From NCBI GenBank assembly GCA_963805925.1, contig CAWDWB010000009.1, forward strand, positions 124,001 through 188,000: a DNA stretch of 64,000 nt, in the 5' to 3' direction. The position numbers and the translations under genes were made by a program. The DNA is from CAMPKL01 sp963805925. GTDB lineage: Bacteria > Acidobacteriota > Terriglobia > Bryobacterales > UBA6623. Each line of letters opens with the position of its first letter. Position 1 is the first letter of the stretch. Under the pieces are notes generated by a model. It was not told the DNA's origin. It saw only the letters and a program-made list of their open reading frames with translations, and did not search any database. Shown in pieces: positions 51,634 to 59,198 of this stretch.

Positions 51634-52108
51634 TTTCGGCTTCGCAGGCTTGCTGACCGTTCCGCTGGTTGGCCAGGTGAGGAGCACCGATCCGGTCGAC
51701 GCTGAAGCCTACGCGATCGGCAAGAAGCTGCAGTGCCAATGCGGCTGCGGTTCAACCGTCGCCGACTGCAATATGCTTTACTGCCATTTCGGCGAGCCTG
51801 TCCGGCGCGAGATTCGCGAAGGGGTCGTTGCCGGGCTTGAGCCGGAAGTGATCATCGACCAGCTCGTCGCCAAGTACGGCAAGATTATCTTGGGCGAGCC
51901 TGCCTCGGACGGCTTCGGCGCCGTGGGCTGGACGATGCCCTTCGTTACCATCCTGACAGGCCTAGCAATCGTGCCGTTCGTTATTCGCCGCTGGCGAAAG
52001 AACCAGATTGCGGCCGACGCAGCGGCTGCGCCGCAGGCTGCGGTAGATGAAGAGGTGCTGAACCGCTTCAAAGCCCAGATTGACCGCGACCTAGCAGCCG
52101 AAGAATAG
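51611..52108 (+). CDS. ccmH: CcmH-like apocytochrome thiol reductase, Cys-rich variant
   Basis: 165 residues with an N-terminal signal/anchor and a C-terminal helix (about 112-128). Family region: 'AYAIGKKLQCQCGCG' then 'DCNMLYCHFGEPVRREI' and 'KYGKIILGEPASDGFGAVGW'. Classic CcmH has LRCxxCQ. Here the site is replaced by Cys42-x-Cys44-x-Cys46 plus Cys53 and Cys58, a form common in acidobacterial homologues. It probably keeps apocytochrome thiols reduced, but the chemistry may differ. The start lies inside the end of ccmF. Confidence 0.85.
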   Translation: MQRRQILSFGFAGLLTVPLVGQVRSTDPVDAEAYAIGKKLQCQCGCGSTVADCNMLYCHFGEPVRREIREGVVAGLEPEVIIDQLVAKYGKIILGEPASDGFGAVGWTMPFVTILTGLAIVPFVIRRWRKNQIAADAAAAPQAAVDEEVLNRFKAQIDRDLAAEE

Positions 52109-52124
52109 GTCATCATACGCCCGA

Positions 52125-52421
52125 ATGTTTATCGCCGCCGCCATCTTACTCCTGGTGCTCGCCTTCGCCGCTCCGCTGCTCGTCAGAGCCAAGGACCTTC
52201 CGGTCGTGCCGCCGCCCTCCCCCACGCTGCACCTGGATCAGCGCAGGGCGACGATCTACGAGAACTTGCGTGATCTGCAGAACGAGTACCGCATGGGAAA
52301 ACTCTCGGACGAAGACTACCAGGCGACGAAGAAGGATTTGCAGGGAGAATTGGCGACCGTCATGGCTCAGATTGAAATCGCCAAGCAGTCGGCCTCGCCG
52401 GCGACGGAGGAAACGGCGTGA
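52125..52421 (+). CDS. CcmI-like small membrane protein
   Basis: 98 residues. One N-terminal helix (residues 2-20), a Pro-rich linker, then a helical segment 'YENLRDLQNEYRMGKLSDEDY' that matches the start of CcmI/CycH proteins. The TPR part of CcmI is missing. It sits between ccmH and an unknown gene with a 4-base overlap to the latter (ATGA-type). It probably serves in assembly of the CcmF/H haem lyase complex. Confidence 0.7.
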   Translation: MFIAAAILLLVLAFAAPLLVRAKDLPVVPPPSPTLHLDQRRATIYENLRDLQNEYRMGKLSDEDYQATKKDLQGELATVMAQIEIAKQSASPATEETA

Positions 52422-53422
52422 AGAGCTTCGCTTTTTCGCTGCTCCTGCTGTTGGCCGTCGTTTCGGCCGACGCGGCAGTCACAGGCCGTGTGATCAATCG
52501 GACGACCGGCCAGCCCGCAGCCGGGGTGCCGGTCACGCTGATCAAGATGCAGGTGAGCATGGACCCGGTGGGCGAAGTGTTCACCAACAACGCCGGCGAA
52601 TTTTCTTTCGACGACGATTTGCTGGATGCCTCGGGCAATCGAACCGTGGGCATGTTGCGCGCTGAGTACCAGAGCGTCAATTACAGCCATCTGTTGGGTC
52701 CGATGATGCCCAAGGAAGGCATCGAGGTCGAGATCTTCGATTCGGTCACCAGACCTTTACCGCCCGTGCAGCGCATTGTGATTCTGGAACCCGGTCCTAA
52801 GGAAGTCGTCGTTAACGAGAGCTACCTGTTTTCGAACGATGAAGTTCCGCCGGTGACGTTCCGCAATGCGGAACAAGGCGCGCTGCAATTCTACTTGCCC
52901 GAGGAGGCGAAAGGCATCGTTGAGGTTCAAGGTGTTGGGCCAGCGGGAATGAATCTGAACGCCTCGGCCGATCCGACGGATGAGCCCAACTGGTACAAGG
53001 TCGATTTCCCGATCAAGCCCGGCAGCAACCGCATCGGCCTGACATACGTGGCCACGCGGCCGCCGGATGGCGAGGCCCTGGTGCTGCCGACACGATATCC
53101 GAACGCTCACACCCGCATCGCCGCTCCGGCCGGGCCCGCGGGCGTGCAGTTAGCCGGCCCCAACCTGACCACGATGGGCATCGAACCGCAGATGCAAGTG
53201 GAGATCTTCGATCTGGCGCGCGGCGCGGAAGCGGCGGTGACGATTGAAGGGTCCGTGGCCCCGCAGCCTGCAGCAGCGGCGGCTGGAGGCGAGGGCGGCG
53301 GTTCGCCGAATCAGATCTCCGTGCAGAACGCTCCCGTAGCAGCGGAGCTCTGGTGGATTCTCGCCGTGGTCGCAGGCATCCTCGGTATCGGTTTCTATAA
53401 CCTGAACACGTCGAAAGCATGA
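52418..53422 (+). CDS. Exported membrane-anchored protein of unknown role inside the ccm operon
   Basis: 334 residues from GTG. A Sec signal (residues 1-19) precedes a carboxypeptidase-regulatory-like beta sandwich ('AVTGRVINRTTGQPAAGVPVTL', cut here at the family core, residues 20-90). A second beta region follows, then a Gly/Ala/Pro-rich linker and a C-terminal helix (about 305-328). It therefore projects into the periplasm. It overlaps its neighbours on both sides by 4 bases, so it is translated together with ccmH/ccmI-like and ccmA. It is not one of the known Ccm proteins. Confidence 0.75.
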   Translation: MKSFAFSLLLLLAVVSADAAVTGRVINRTTGQPAAGVPVTLIKMQVSMDPVGEVFTNNAGEFSFDDDLLDASGNRTVGMLRAEYQSVNYSHLLGPMMPKEGIEVEIFDSVTRPLPPVQRIVILEPGPKEVVVNESYLFSNDEVPPVTFRNAEQGALQFYLPEEAKGIVEVQGVGPAGMNLNASADPTDEPNWYKVDFPIKPGSNRIGLTYVATRPPDGEALVLPTRYPNAHTRIAAPAGPAGVQLAGPNLTTMGIEPQMQVEIFDLARGAEAAVTIEGSVAPQPAAAAAGGEGGGSPNQISVQNAPVAAELWWILAVVAGILGIGFYNLNTSKA

Positions 53423-54114
53423 CGGACTCCGCAATTCGGGTCGAGAACGTCACGAAGTTCTTCGGCGACTTCCCTGCTGTTCGATCGGTCTCTTTTGATT
53501 TGCCGCGCGGAGCCGTGCTGGCCCTGCTGGGGCGCAACGGCGCAGGCAAAACCACGATGCTCGACATGCTGGCTGGCATCTCTTCGCCGTCCAAGGGAAG
53601 CATCGAGATTGGCGGGACCTTGAACGAAGTGGACCGGCGCAGGAAGGTCGGCATTCTGGGCCATGGTCAGTGGCTCTACGACGATTTAACGGCAACCGAG
53701 AACCTAGAGTTTTTCGCCCGGCTTTACGACGTCGAAGGGGCCTCGCCAAAGATCCAAGCTTGGCTGGAAGACGCGGGCCTGGCCCGTTTCCACCGTGCGC
53801 CGGTCGGGGAATACTCGCGCGGCATGCGTCAGCGCGTTGCGGTCGCCCGAGCGTTCCTGCACGACCCGGAAATCCTGTTGCTCGATGAGCCTTGGACTGC
53901 GCTCGACGACCGCGCCATCGAGTTTCTATCCGGGAAGATTCGAGAGGCTCAAAGCCGCGGTTGCACCATCGTGGTGTGCTCGCACCAGCTACGCGAAGCG
54001 TTAGAGGTCGCGACACAGGTTGCCGTCCTCGACAGGGGACGTCTGGCGCTGTTTTCTCCCAACGACGCGGAACTGCGGGCAGCGCCCGAGACGCTGTACC
54101 AGAGGATCTCGTGA
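53419..54114 (+). CDS. ccmA: Haem-exporter-type ABC ATPase CcmA
   Basis: 231 residues. Walker A 'GRNGAGKTT' (38-46), signature 'YSRGMRQRVAVARA', Walker B 'EILLLDEPWTALD' and switch His in 'CSHQ'. With CcmB and CcmC it releases haem-loaded CcmE from the complex. The assignment rests on context, since the ATPase alone is generic: ccmB overlaps its stop (GTGA), and ccmE/F/H lie upstream. Confidence 0.92.
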   Translation: MTDSAIRVENVTKFFGDFPAVRSVSFDLPRGAVLALLGRNGAGKTTMLDMLAGISSPSKGSIEIGGTLNEVDRRRKVGILGHGQWLYDDLTATENLEFFARLYDVEGASPKIQAWLEDAGLARFHRAPVGEYSRGMRQRVAVARAFLHDPEILLLDEPWTALDDRAIEFLSGKIREAQSRGCTIVVCSHQLREALEVATQVAVLDRGRLALFSPNDAELRAAPETLYQRIS

Positions 54115-54794
54115 CGTTATTCCTCCGGAAGTCGTGGGCGATCGCCGCAAAGGACCTGCGCATGGAGCTTCGCAATCGCGAGGTGATCAGCTCCGTCGGC
54201 GCGTTCGCGTTGATTGTGCTGATGCTGTTTTCGTTCGCCTTCGACCCGACTAGCAGTACCGAGGCACGCTCGATGTCCGGCGGTCTTCTGTGGATCGTCT
54301 ACGCCTTCGCGGGAATTCTGATTCTCAACCGCAGCTTCGGACGGGAGACCGCGAATGGCTGCCTGGTTGGCTTGACGGCGGCTCCCGCCGGCGGAGGAGC
54401 TGTCTTTCTGGGGAAAACGGTCGCCAGCTTTGCCCTTTTGCTCTTGCTTGAGGTCCTCTCACTTCTCGTCTCCAAGGTGTTTTACAACCTGAGTTGGAGT
54501 GGCTCCAACCTTTCGTTGTTAGCCGTACTCTTACTCGGCGCCTGGGCCTTGGCGTCAACCGGATCGATGTTCGGAGCGGTCACTGCCAACAACCGGCTGC
54601 GAGAGTTGATGATGCCCGTTCTCGTGCTGCCGATGGTATTGCCGGCGCTGATCGCCTGCGTTCAACTCACGACGCTGATACTGGCTGGTGAGCCGATCGG
54701 CGAATCCTTCATCTGGATGCGGCTGTTGGTGGTCTTCAACGTCATCTTCACTTTACTCGGCGCGACGTTGACCGACTTCGTCCTGAGTTCCTGA
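54111..54794 (+). CDS. ccmB: Haem exporter permease CcmB
   Basis: 227 residues from the GTG at 54111, which overlaps the ccmA stop and follows AGAGGA. Six transmembrane helices; 'AAKDLRMELRNREVISSVGAFALI' (residues about 12-35, family start) and 'ANGCLVGLTAAPAGGGAVFLGK' are CcmB signatures. It is the membrane partner of CcmA and the last gene of the operon. Confidence 0.92.
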   Translation: MTLFLRKSWAIAAKDLRMELRNREVISSVGAFALIVLMLFSFAFDPTSSTEARSMSGGLLWIVYAFAGILILNRSFGRETANGCLVGLTAAPAGGGAVFLGKTVASFALLLLLEVLSLLVSKVFYNLSWSGSNLSLLAVLLLGAWALASTGSMFGAVTANNRLRELMMPVLVLPMVLPALIACVQLTTLILAGEPIGESFIWMRLLVVFNVIFTLLGATLTDFVLSS

Positions 54795-54807
54795 GAACCG
54801 CCGCTAG

Positions 54808-55170
54808 CTAGGCCGCTTCTGCGGCGTCAACGGACGCGCTTCGCTTTTCCATTGCCGGGCCGCGGCGAGGGACCTTCGCAGCTAGGGCGTGCAGCAGCGA
54901 TCCTTCCCCCTCCGGAAGGTCGACCCACAACGTTCGCTCGTCCTGGGAAGCTGCCTCTAAAGCTGTGACCAAACGATTTTCGGGCGACAGGATCGCCTGT
55001 TCCAAACCCTCTATCACGGTGTCTAACCAGCGCTTTTTGCGATGCAAGTCTCTAAGCAGTCTGTCGATATCAAGGCTCTCTCGTTGTTCTGACGGCACTA
55101 AGACCTCCGTACTTGATTGCATGCTCCTAGGCGGCCGGCGAAAGGACTGCCTGTCGGGCAAATAACTCAT
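54808..55170 (-). CDS. Hypothetical helical protein
   Basis: 120 residues from the ATG at 55170; a second ATG at 55122 is possible, and neither has a strong ribosome site. The centre is a long amphipathic helix ('DIDRLLRDLHRKKRWLDTVI' then 'EGLEQAI'), followed by a short region ending Ala/Ser-rich. No family is recognised. It faces ccmB (stops 14 bases apart) and is divergent from proC. Similar short 'LD-x-x-I-x-x-LE' helices occur in many acidobacterial small proteins of unknown role. Confidence 0.5.
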   Translation of the reverse strand: MSYLPDRQSFRRPPRSMQSSTEVLVPSEQRESLDIDRLLRDLHRKKRWLDTVIEGLEQAILSPENRLVTALEAASQDERTLWVDLPEGEGSLLHALAAKVPRRGPAMEKRSASVDAAEAA

Positions 55171-55333
55171 CACATCGCGTTGGCCATTGTAGGCCAACTT
55201 TTTGTCTCTGAAACAGGCTCCGGCATAAAGAATGCGTATAGGACGTAACCATTGCGGGCCGAACGGCGCCTCCTTGCCCCAATCGACGCCGGAGGCCCGG
55301 CCGCACGCCGAGAACGGGTAGAATCGGGGAACC

Positions 55334-56161
55334 ATGCTGAAGAAGTCCCACATTGCCGTGATCGGCGCCGGCAACCTAGGCGGAGCTCTGATCGGCGGCC
55401 TACTGGAGGCCGGCCTGCCTGCGAGCCGCCTGCGCGCGGCCGACGCATCAGCCATCCGCCGGCGTGAACTCAAGAAAACCTACGGTATCGAGGCTACCGC
55501 CTCGAACGCGGAAGCTTGCCGCGGCGCGGATGCGATCGTCCTGGCCGTCAAGCCCCATATCGTGGCCCCGGCGGTCAAGGAGATTGCCGCCGTCGTCACC
55601 AAGAAGCAGCTTCTAATTTCGTTAGCGGCAGCAGTTCCGATCGCCGCTATTGAAGCAAACCTGCCAGGAACGCAGCCGGTGATTCGCGCCATGCCCAATC
55701 TGGCTATGACGGTCGGCTATAGTGCAACAGCTCTTTGCGCAAACTCCGCCGTAACCAAGGCGCACCGGGAACTCGCACTTGAGATATTCCAATCCGTGGG
55801 ACTGGCTTTGTTCGTCAATGAGGCTCAAATGCATGCGGTCACCGCGCTGTCGGGCAGCGGCCCTGCCTACGTCGCCCTGGTGGCCGAGGCCCTCGCAGCA
55901 GGGGGCGTCAAGATGGGACTGCCTGCATCAATTGCGGCGGCCCTGGTGAACCAGACGCTGCTTGGGACCGCACAATTATTGCTGGAGACCGGAACTCATC
56001 CGGGCGTCCTACGCGACCAGGTCAGCACGCCTGGCGGGACGACTATCTACGGTCTGCATGAACTGGAACAGCACGGCGTGCGGGCCGGACTCACCTCAGC
56101 GGTGGAGGCGGCGACCGAGCGCTCCATCGAGCTGAGCTCAATCCTTAAGGGCGCGTCATAG
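55334..56161 (+). CDS. proC: Pyrroline-5-carboxylate reductase
   Basis: 275 residues. Reduces 1-pyrroline-5-carboxylate to proline with NAD(P)H. Rossmann start 'HIAVIGAGNLGGALIGGLL'; the family signature near the C-terminus is 'LLETGTHPGVLRDQVSTPGG' with 'TTIYGLHELEQHGVRAGL'. Its last 17 bases overlap the end of the facing small membrane gene. Confidence 0.95.
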   Translation: MLKKSHIAVIGAGNLGGALIGGLLEAGLPASRLRAADASAIRRRELKKTYGIEATASNAEACRGADAIVLAVKPHIVAPAVKEIAAVVTKKQLLISLAAAVPIAAIEANLPGTQPVIRAMPNLAMTVGYSATALCANSAVTKAHRELALEIFQSVGLALFVNEAQMHAVTALSGSGPAYVALVAEALAAGGVKMGLPASIAAALVNQTLLGTAQLLLETGTHPGVLRDQVSTPGGTTIYGLHELEQHGVRAGLTSAVEAATERSIELSSILKGAS

Positions 56162-56381
56162 ACTGCGCGGCCTGATAGGCGGTCACGACGTTGTAGTAGT
56201 GTACGCAGGACAGATAGATCGAGAGCAGAGCGCCCGTGTAGAAGAGGGCCGTCAGGAATTGGCGGTCCGAGAGCAGTTCCTTGGGTCCTAGACCTTCCTG
56301 AACTCGCTGAAAGAGCACCCAGCCCACCAAGCCAACGCCCAAGACGAGCGGGCCGATGACAAGCATATCTTGAGAGAACAC
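56145..56381 (-). CDS. Small two-helix membrane protein
   Basis: 78 residues with two hydrophobic helices (about 6-25 and 42-65) joined by a charged loop ('QRVQEGLGPKELLSDRQF'). No family is recognised. The frame has coding-like composition, and its stop is overlapped by the proC stop. It is divergent from the microcompartment operon (start codons 72 bases apart), so it may share its regulatory region. Confidence 0.55.
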   Translation of the reverse strand: MFSQDMLVIGPLVLGVGLVGWVLFQRVQEGLGPKELLSDRQFLTALFYTGALLSIYLSCVHYYNVVTAYQAAQSMTRP

Positions 56382-56452
56382 GAGCCTCTATTCTAGGCCT
56401 TGGGCGGCTCCTTTACACCCTAAACAGGCCTCCGCTACGATTGGAGTTCGCT

Positions 56453-57250
56453 ATGGCCCCGACCGAGAACGAATTGCGCAGGAAGATCGTCGAGATCGGC
56501 CGCCTCGCGTTCGAGAAAGGCTGGGTCGCGGCCAATGACGGCAATATTTCGGTCCGCCTAGACGACGAGCGGATTCTTGCGACGCCGACCGGGGTCAGCA
56601 AGGGCATGATGAGCCCTGAGGATCTGATCATCGTCGATTACCTGGGCAATAAGATCCTGGGGCGTTTGCAAGGCACTTCCGAGATCGCCATGCACATCGC
56701 GATCTACAAGGGCCGTCCGGATATTCACGCCGTCGTCCACGTACACCCCCCCGTCGCCACCGGTTTTGCTTCGGCCGGGATCCCGTTGAATAAGGCGGTG
56801 TTGCCGGAAGTAGTGATCGGCCTCGGCTGCATCCCCACGGCAGCATACGGCCTGCCGGGGACTCCGGCGCTGACCGAGCCGCTGATTCCGTTGATTCCGC
56901 ACTACGACGCAATCTTGCTAGCCAATCACGGTGCGGTCGCTTACGGCAAGGACTTGTTGCAGGCCTATTTCCGCATGGAGACGGTCGAGCATTTCGCGCG
57001 GATCAACCTGGTAGCCGAGATGCTGGGCGGCGCCAAACCCCTGCCCCGCGCCGAAGTCGACAAGCTATTCGACTCACGCACCCGTTACGGCGTACGATCT
57101 AAGGCGACCCCTGCGGCGGGCTGCCCCACGGCGGCCGAAGATGTGGCGCCCGGCGCGCCGAGAAGTTCTGAAGATGGATTCTGGGTCACACGGCAACAAT
57201 TGGTCGACCTGGTCGAGCAAGCCGTCCTGGCTAGAGAGGAGAAGAGGTAA
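56453..57250 (+). CDS. Class II aldolase of a bacterial microcompartment, with encapsulation peptide
   Basis: 265 residues from ATG 56453, with GGAG 6 bases upstream. FucA/RhaD/AraD fold: 'NDGNISVR', catalytic Glu in 'GTSEIAMH', zinc His pair in 'VVHVHPPVATG' and a third in 'ANHGAVAYG'. Relatives cleave L-fuculose- or rhamnulose-1-phosphate to lactaldehyde and DHAP. After residue 210 an Ala/Pro/Gly linker is followed by a C-terminal amphipathic helix ('TRQQLVDLVEQAVLA'), the typical layout of an encapsulation peptide. Shell genes follow at once (3-base gap). Confidence 0.88.
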   Translation: MAPTENELRRKIVEIGRLAFEKGWVAANDGNISVRLDDERILATPTGVSKGMMSPEDLIIVDYLGNKILGRLQGTSEIAMHIAIYKGRPDIHAVVHVHPPVATGFASAGIPLNKAVLPEVVIGLGCIPTAAYGLPGTPALTEPLIPLIPHYDAILLANHGAVAYGKDLLQAYFRMETVEHFARINLVAEMLGGAKPLPRAEVDKLFDSRTRYGVRSKATPAAGCPTAAEDVAPGAPRSSEDGFWVTRQQLVDLVEQAVLAREEKR

Positions 57251-57253
57251 CAA

Positions 57254-57538
57254 ATGGGCGAAGCCCTCGGAATGATTGAAACACGCGGACTGACCTCGCT
57301 GATCGAGGCCGCGGACGCTTCCGTTAAGGCGGCGAATGTCACCTTGGTCGGCTGGGAGAAGATCGGATCCGGCTACGTCACCGTGCTGATGCGCGGCGAT
57401 GTGGCAGCGGTGAAGGCCGCGACCGACGCCGGGGCCGCGGCGGCTCGCCGTGTGGGCGAGCTGATTGCCGTGCACGTGATCCCGCGCCCGCATGCCGACC
57501 TCGGCAAGATCTTCACCATCACCCGCAAGGACGGCTAG
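57254..57538 (+). CDS. Microcompartment hexameric shell protein (BMC-H)
   Basis: 94 residues, one BMC domain. Signature 'ALGMIETRGLTSLIEAADA' then 'VGWEKIGSGYVTVLMRGDV' and 'VIPRPHAD' at the end. Six copies form a hexagonal facet tile; the pore loop is 'KIGSGY'. It is the only BMC-H gene in this cluster and lies 3 bases behind the aldolase. Confidence 0.96.
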   Translation: MGEALGMIETRGLTSLIEAADASVKAANVTLVGWEKIGSGYVTVLMRGDVAAVKAATDAGAAAARRVGELIAVHVIPRPHADLGKIFTITRKDG

Positions 57539-57566
57539 TCTTGCGGGCCGTCGAGGCAACTGAGCG

Positions 57567-57878
57567 ATGATCCTCGCGCGCGTCGTGGGCACCGTCGTGG
57601 CCACGCGGAAGGATCCGCGTCTGGAGGGGCAGAAGCTGCTCATCGTGCAGACGGTGAGTCCCGAAGGCGAGGCCAAAGCGAGCAGCTATCTAATCGCCGT
57701 GGATACCGTCGGCGCGGGCGTCAACGACACGGTCATCACCGTATCGGGCAGTTCCGCGCGTATGGCCGACGGTCTCAAAGAGAGCCCCGTGGATACGGCG
57801 GTGGTCGGCATCGTGGACGAGATCGACCTCGACGCCGACCACGCGAAGCCTTCGCCGCGCAAGAACAAGGGGAAATAA
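57567..57878 (+). CDS. Microcompartment pentameric vertex protein (BMC-P, EutN/CcmL type), first of three
   Basis: 103 residues with the EutN/CcmL fold: 'ARVVGTVVATRKDPRLEGQK', 'DTVGAGVNDTVITVSGSSAR' and the family end 'DTAVVGIVDEID'. Five copies cap a vertex of the shell. The C-terminus is basic ('SPRKNKGK'), unlike the other two. Its stop shares a base with the next start (TAATG). Confidence 0.95.
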   Translation: MILARVVGTVVATRKDPRLEGQKLLIVQTVSPEGEAKASSYLIAVDTVGAGVNDTVITVSGSSARMADGLKESPVDTAVVGIVDEIDLDADHAKPSPRKNKGK

Positions 57879-58150
57879 TGCGGCTGGGGCGCGTCACAGG
57901 CAAGCTCTGGTCCACCGCGCGCATCCCCCAACATGCAGGCAAGCGCTACCTCATCGTTCAGCCGATTGACGCGGCCGGCGCGGATCACGGCTCCGCTCTG
58001 GTCTGCCTCGACGCCATCGGCGCAGGCCCGGGGGACGTCATCTACTGGGCGCGCGGAAAAGAAGCCAGCCTCGCGTTCTACCCCGAAATCGTCAGCTCTG
58101 ACGCGACCGTAGTCGGCATCGTGGACGAGATCGCCAACGAGGCGAGCTAG
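57878..58150 (+). CDS. Microcompartment pentameric vertex protein (BMC-P), second of three
   Basis: 90 residues. Same fold: 'MRLGRVTGKLWSTARIPQHAGK', given here only as family start (residues 1-22 in outline), 'DAIGAGPGDVIYWARGKEAS' and 'DATVVGIVDEI'. The 'WARGKEA' loop resembles EutN/PduN more than CcmL. Translation is coupled to the first copy by TAATG. Confidence 0.94.
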   Translation: MRLGRVTGKLWSTARIPQHAGKRYLIVQPIDAAGADHGSALVCLDAIGAGPGDVIYWARGKEASLAFYPEIVSSDATVVGIVDEIANEAS

Positions 58151-58156
58151 AACGCC

Positions 58157-58438
58157 ATGCTGATCGGCCAAGTCATCGGCGAAATCGTCGCCTCAGAAAA
58201 GCATCCCTCCCACGAAGGCTTGAAGCTGCTCACCGTTGCTGTGCTGGAACTGGACGGCTCCATACGGCCGGACCCGCCTTATGTGGCAGCGGACTCCGTC
58301 GGCGCAGGCGTCGGCGAGAAGGTGCTGATTACGCTGGACGGCTTTGGCGCCATGTCCGCCGTCGACCGCAAACTCGCGCCAATCGACTGTGCAGTGGTCG
58401 GAATCGTCGACGAAATTCAACTAACCGATACTCCATAG
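58157..58438 (+). CDS. Microcompartment pentameric vertex protein (BMC-P), third of three
   Basis: 93 residues: 'IGQVIGEIVASEKHPSHEG', 'DSVGAGVGEKVLITLDGFGA' and 'DCAVVGIVDEIQL'. Three diverged BMC-P genes in a row match the number seen in PVM-type (Planctomycetes-Verrucomicrobia) fucose/rhamnose microcompartments. No aldehyde dehydrogenase, PduL or kinase follows; an ABC transporter begins 43 bases later. Confidence 0.94.
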   Translation: MLIGQVIGEIVASEKHPSHEGLKLLTVAVLELDGSIRPDPPYVAADSVGAGVGEKVLITLDGFGAMSAVDRKLAPIDCAVVGIVDEIQLTDTP

Positions 58439-58481
58439 CCCTCAAGCCTGAGGTTGCTATCCTCGTTGTCGGGAGGCGACT

Positions 58482-59198
58482 TTGGCGACGGCTGTCGAGA
58501 GCGTATTCGAAGCTCGGGGGCTCACCAAAACCTACGACATGGGCGAGGTACAGGTGCGCGCGCTGCAGGGCGTCGACCTCGACCTCTATCCCGGCGAACT
58601 CGTCGTCCTGCTGGGCCCGTCCGGCTCAGGCAAGTCCACTTTGCTCAACATCCTTGGAGGCCTTGACACAGCCACCAGCGGCCATGTCGGCTACCGCGGC
58701 AAGGAGTTAACGGAAGCGACGGACCGCGAACTGACCGAGTACCGGCGCAACTGGGTCGGCTTCGTCTTCCAGTTCTACAATCTGATCCCCAGCCTCACAG
58801 CGAAAGAGAACGTCGCGGCGGTCACCGAGATCGCCGCAAATCCGATGACACCGGAAGAGGCGCTGACGCTTGTCGGTCTCGGAGACCGCATGGACCACTT
58901 CCCTTCCCAAATGTCCGGCGGCCAGCAGCAACGCGTGGCCATCGCCCGAGCTATCGCCAAGAATCCCGCAGTGTTGCTCTGCGATGAGCCCACGGGGGCC
59001 TTGGACTCAAACACCGGCGTCGTGGTGCTGGAAGCGCTCGAACGCGCCAACAAAGAACTCGGCGCCACCACAGTCATCATCACCCACAACGCCGACATCG
59101 CCCGCATGGCCGACCGGGTGCTTCACTTGCGGGACGGGAAGATCGTCAGCGAGGAGCGCAACGAATCGAAGACGCCGGCAAAGGACATCACCTGGTGA
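58482..59198 (+). CDS. LolD/MacB-type ABC transporter ATPase
   Basis: 238 residues from a TTG with GGGAGG upstream. Walker A 'GPSGSGKST', 'SGGQQQRVAIARA' signature, 'AVLLCDEPTGALDSNTG' Walker B and D-loop, 'ITHN' switch. This is the MacB/LolD/FtsE subgroup, which drives mechanotransmission rather than transport through a channel. The stop overlaps the permease start (GTGA), and an adaptor gene follows, so the three form one export system. Confidence 0.92.
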   Translation: MATAVESVFEARGLTKTYDMGEVQVRALQGVDLDLYPGELVVLLGPSGSGKSTLLNILGGLDTATSGHVGYRGKELTEATDRELTEYRRNWVGFVFQFYNLIPSLTAKENVAAVTEIAANPMTPEEALTLVGLGDRMDHFPSQMSGGQQQRVAIARAIAKNPAVLLCDEPTGALDSNTGVVVLEALERANKELGATTVIITHNADIARMADRVLHLRDGKIVSEERNESKTPAKDITW

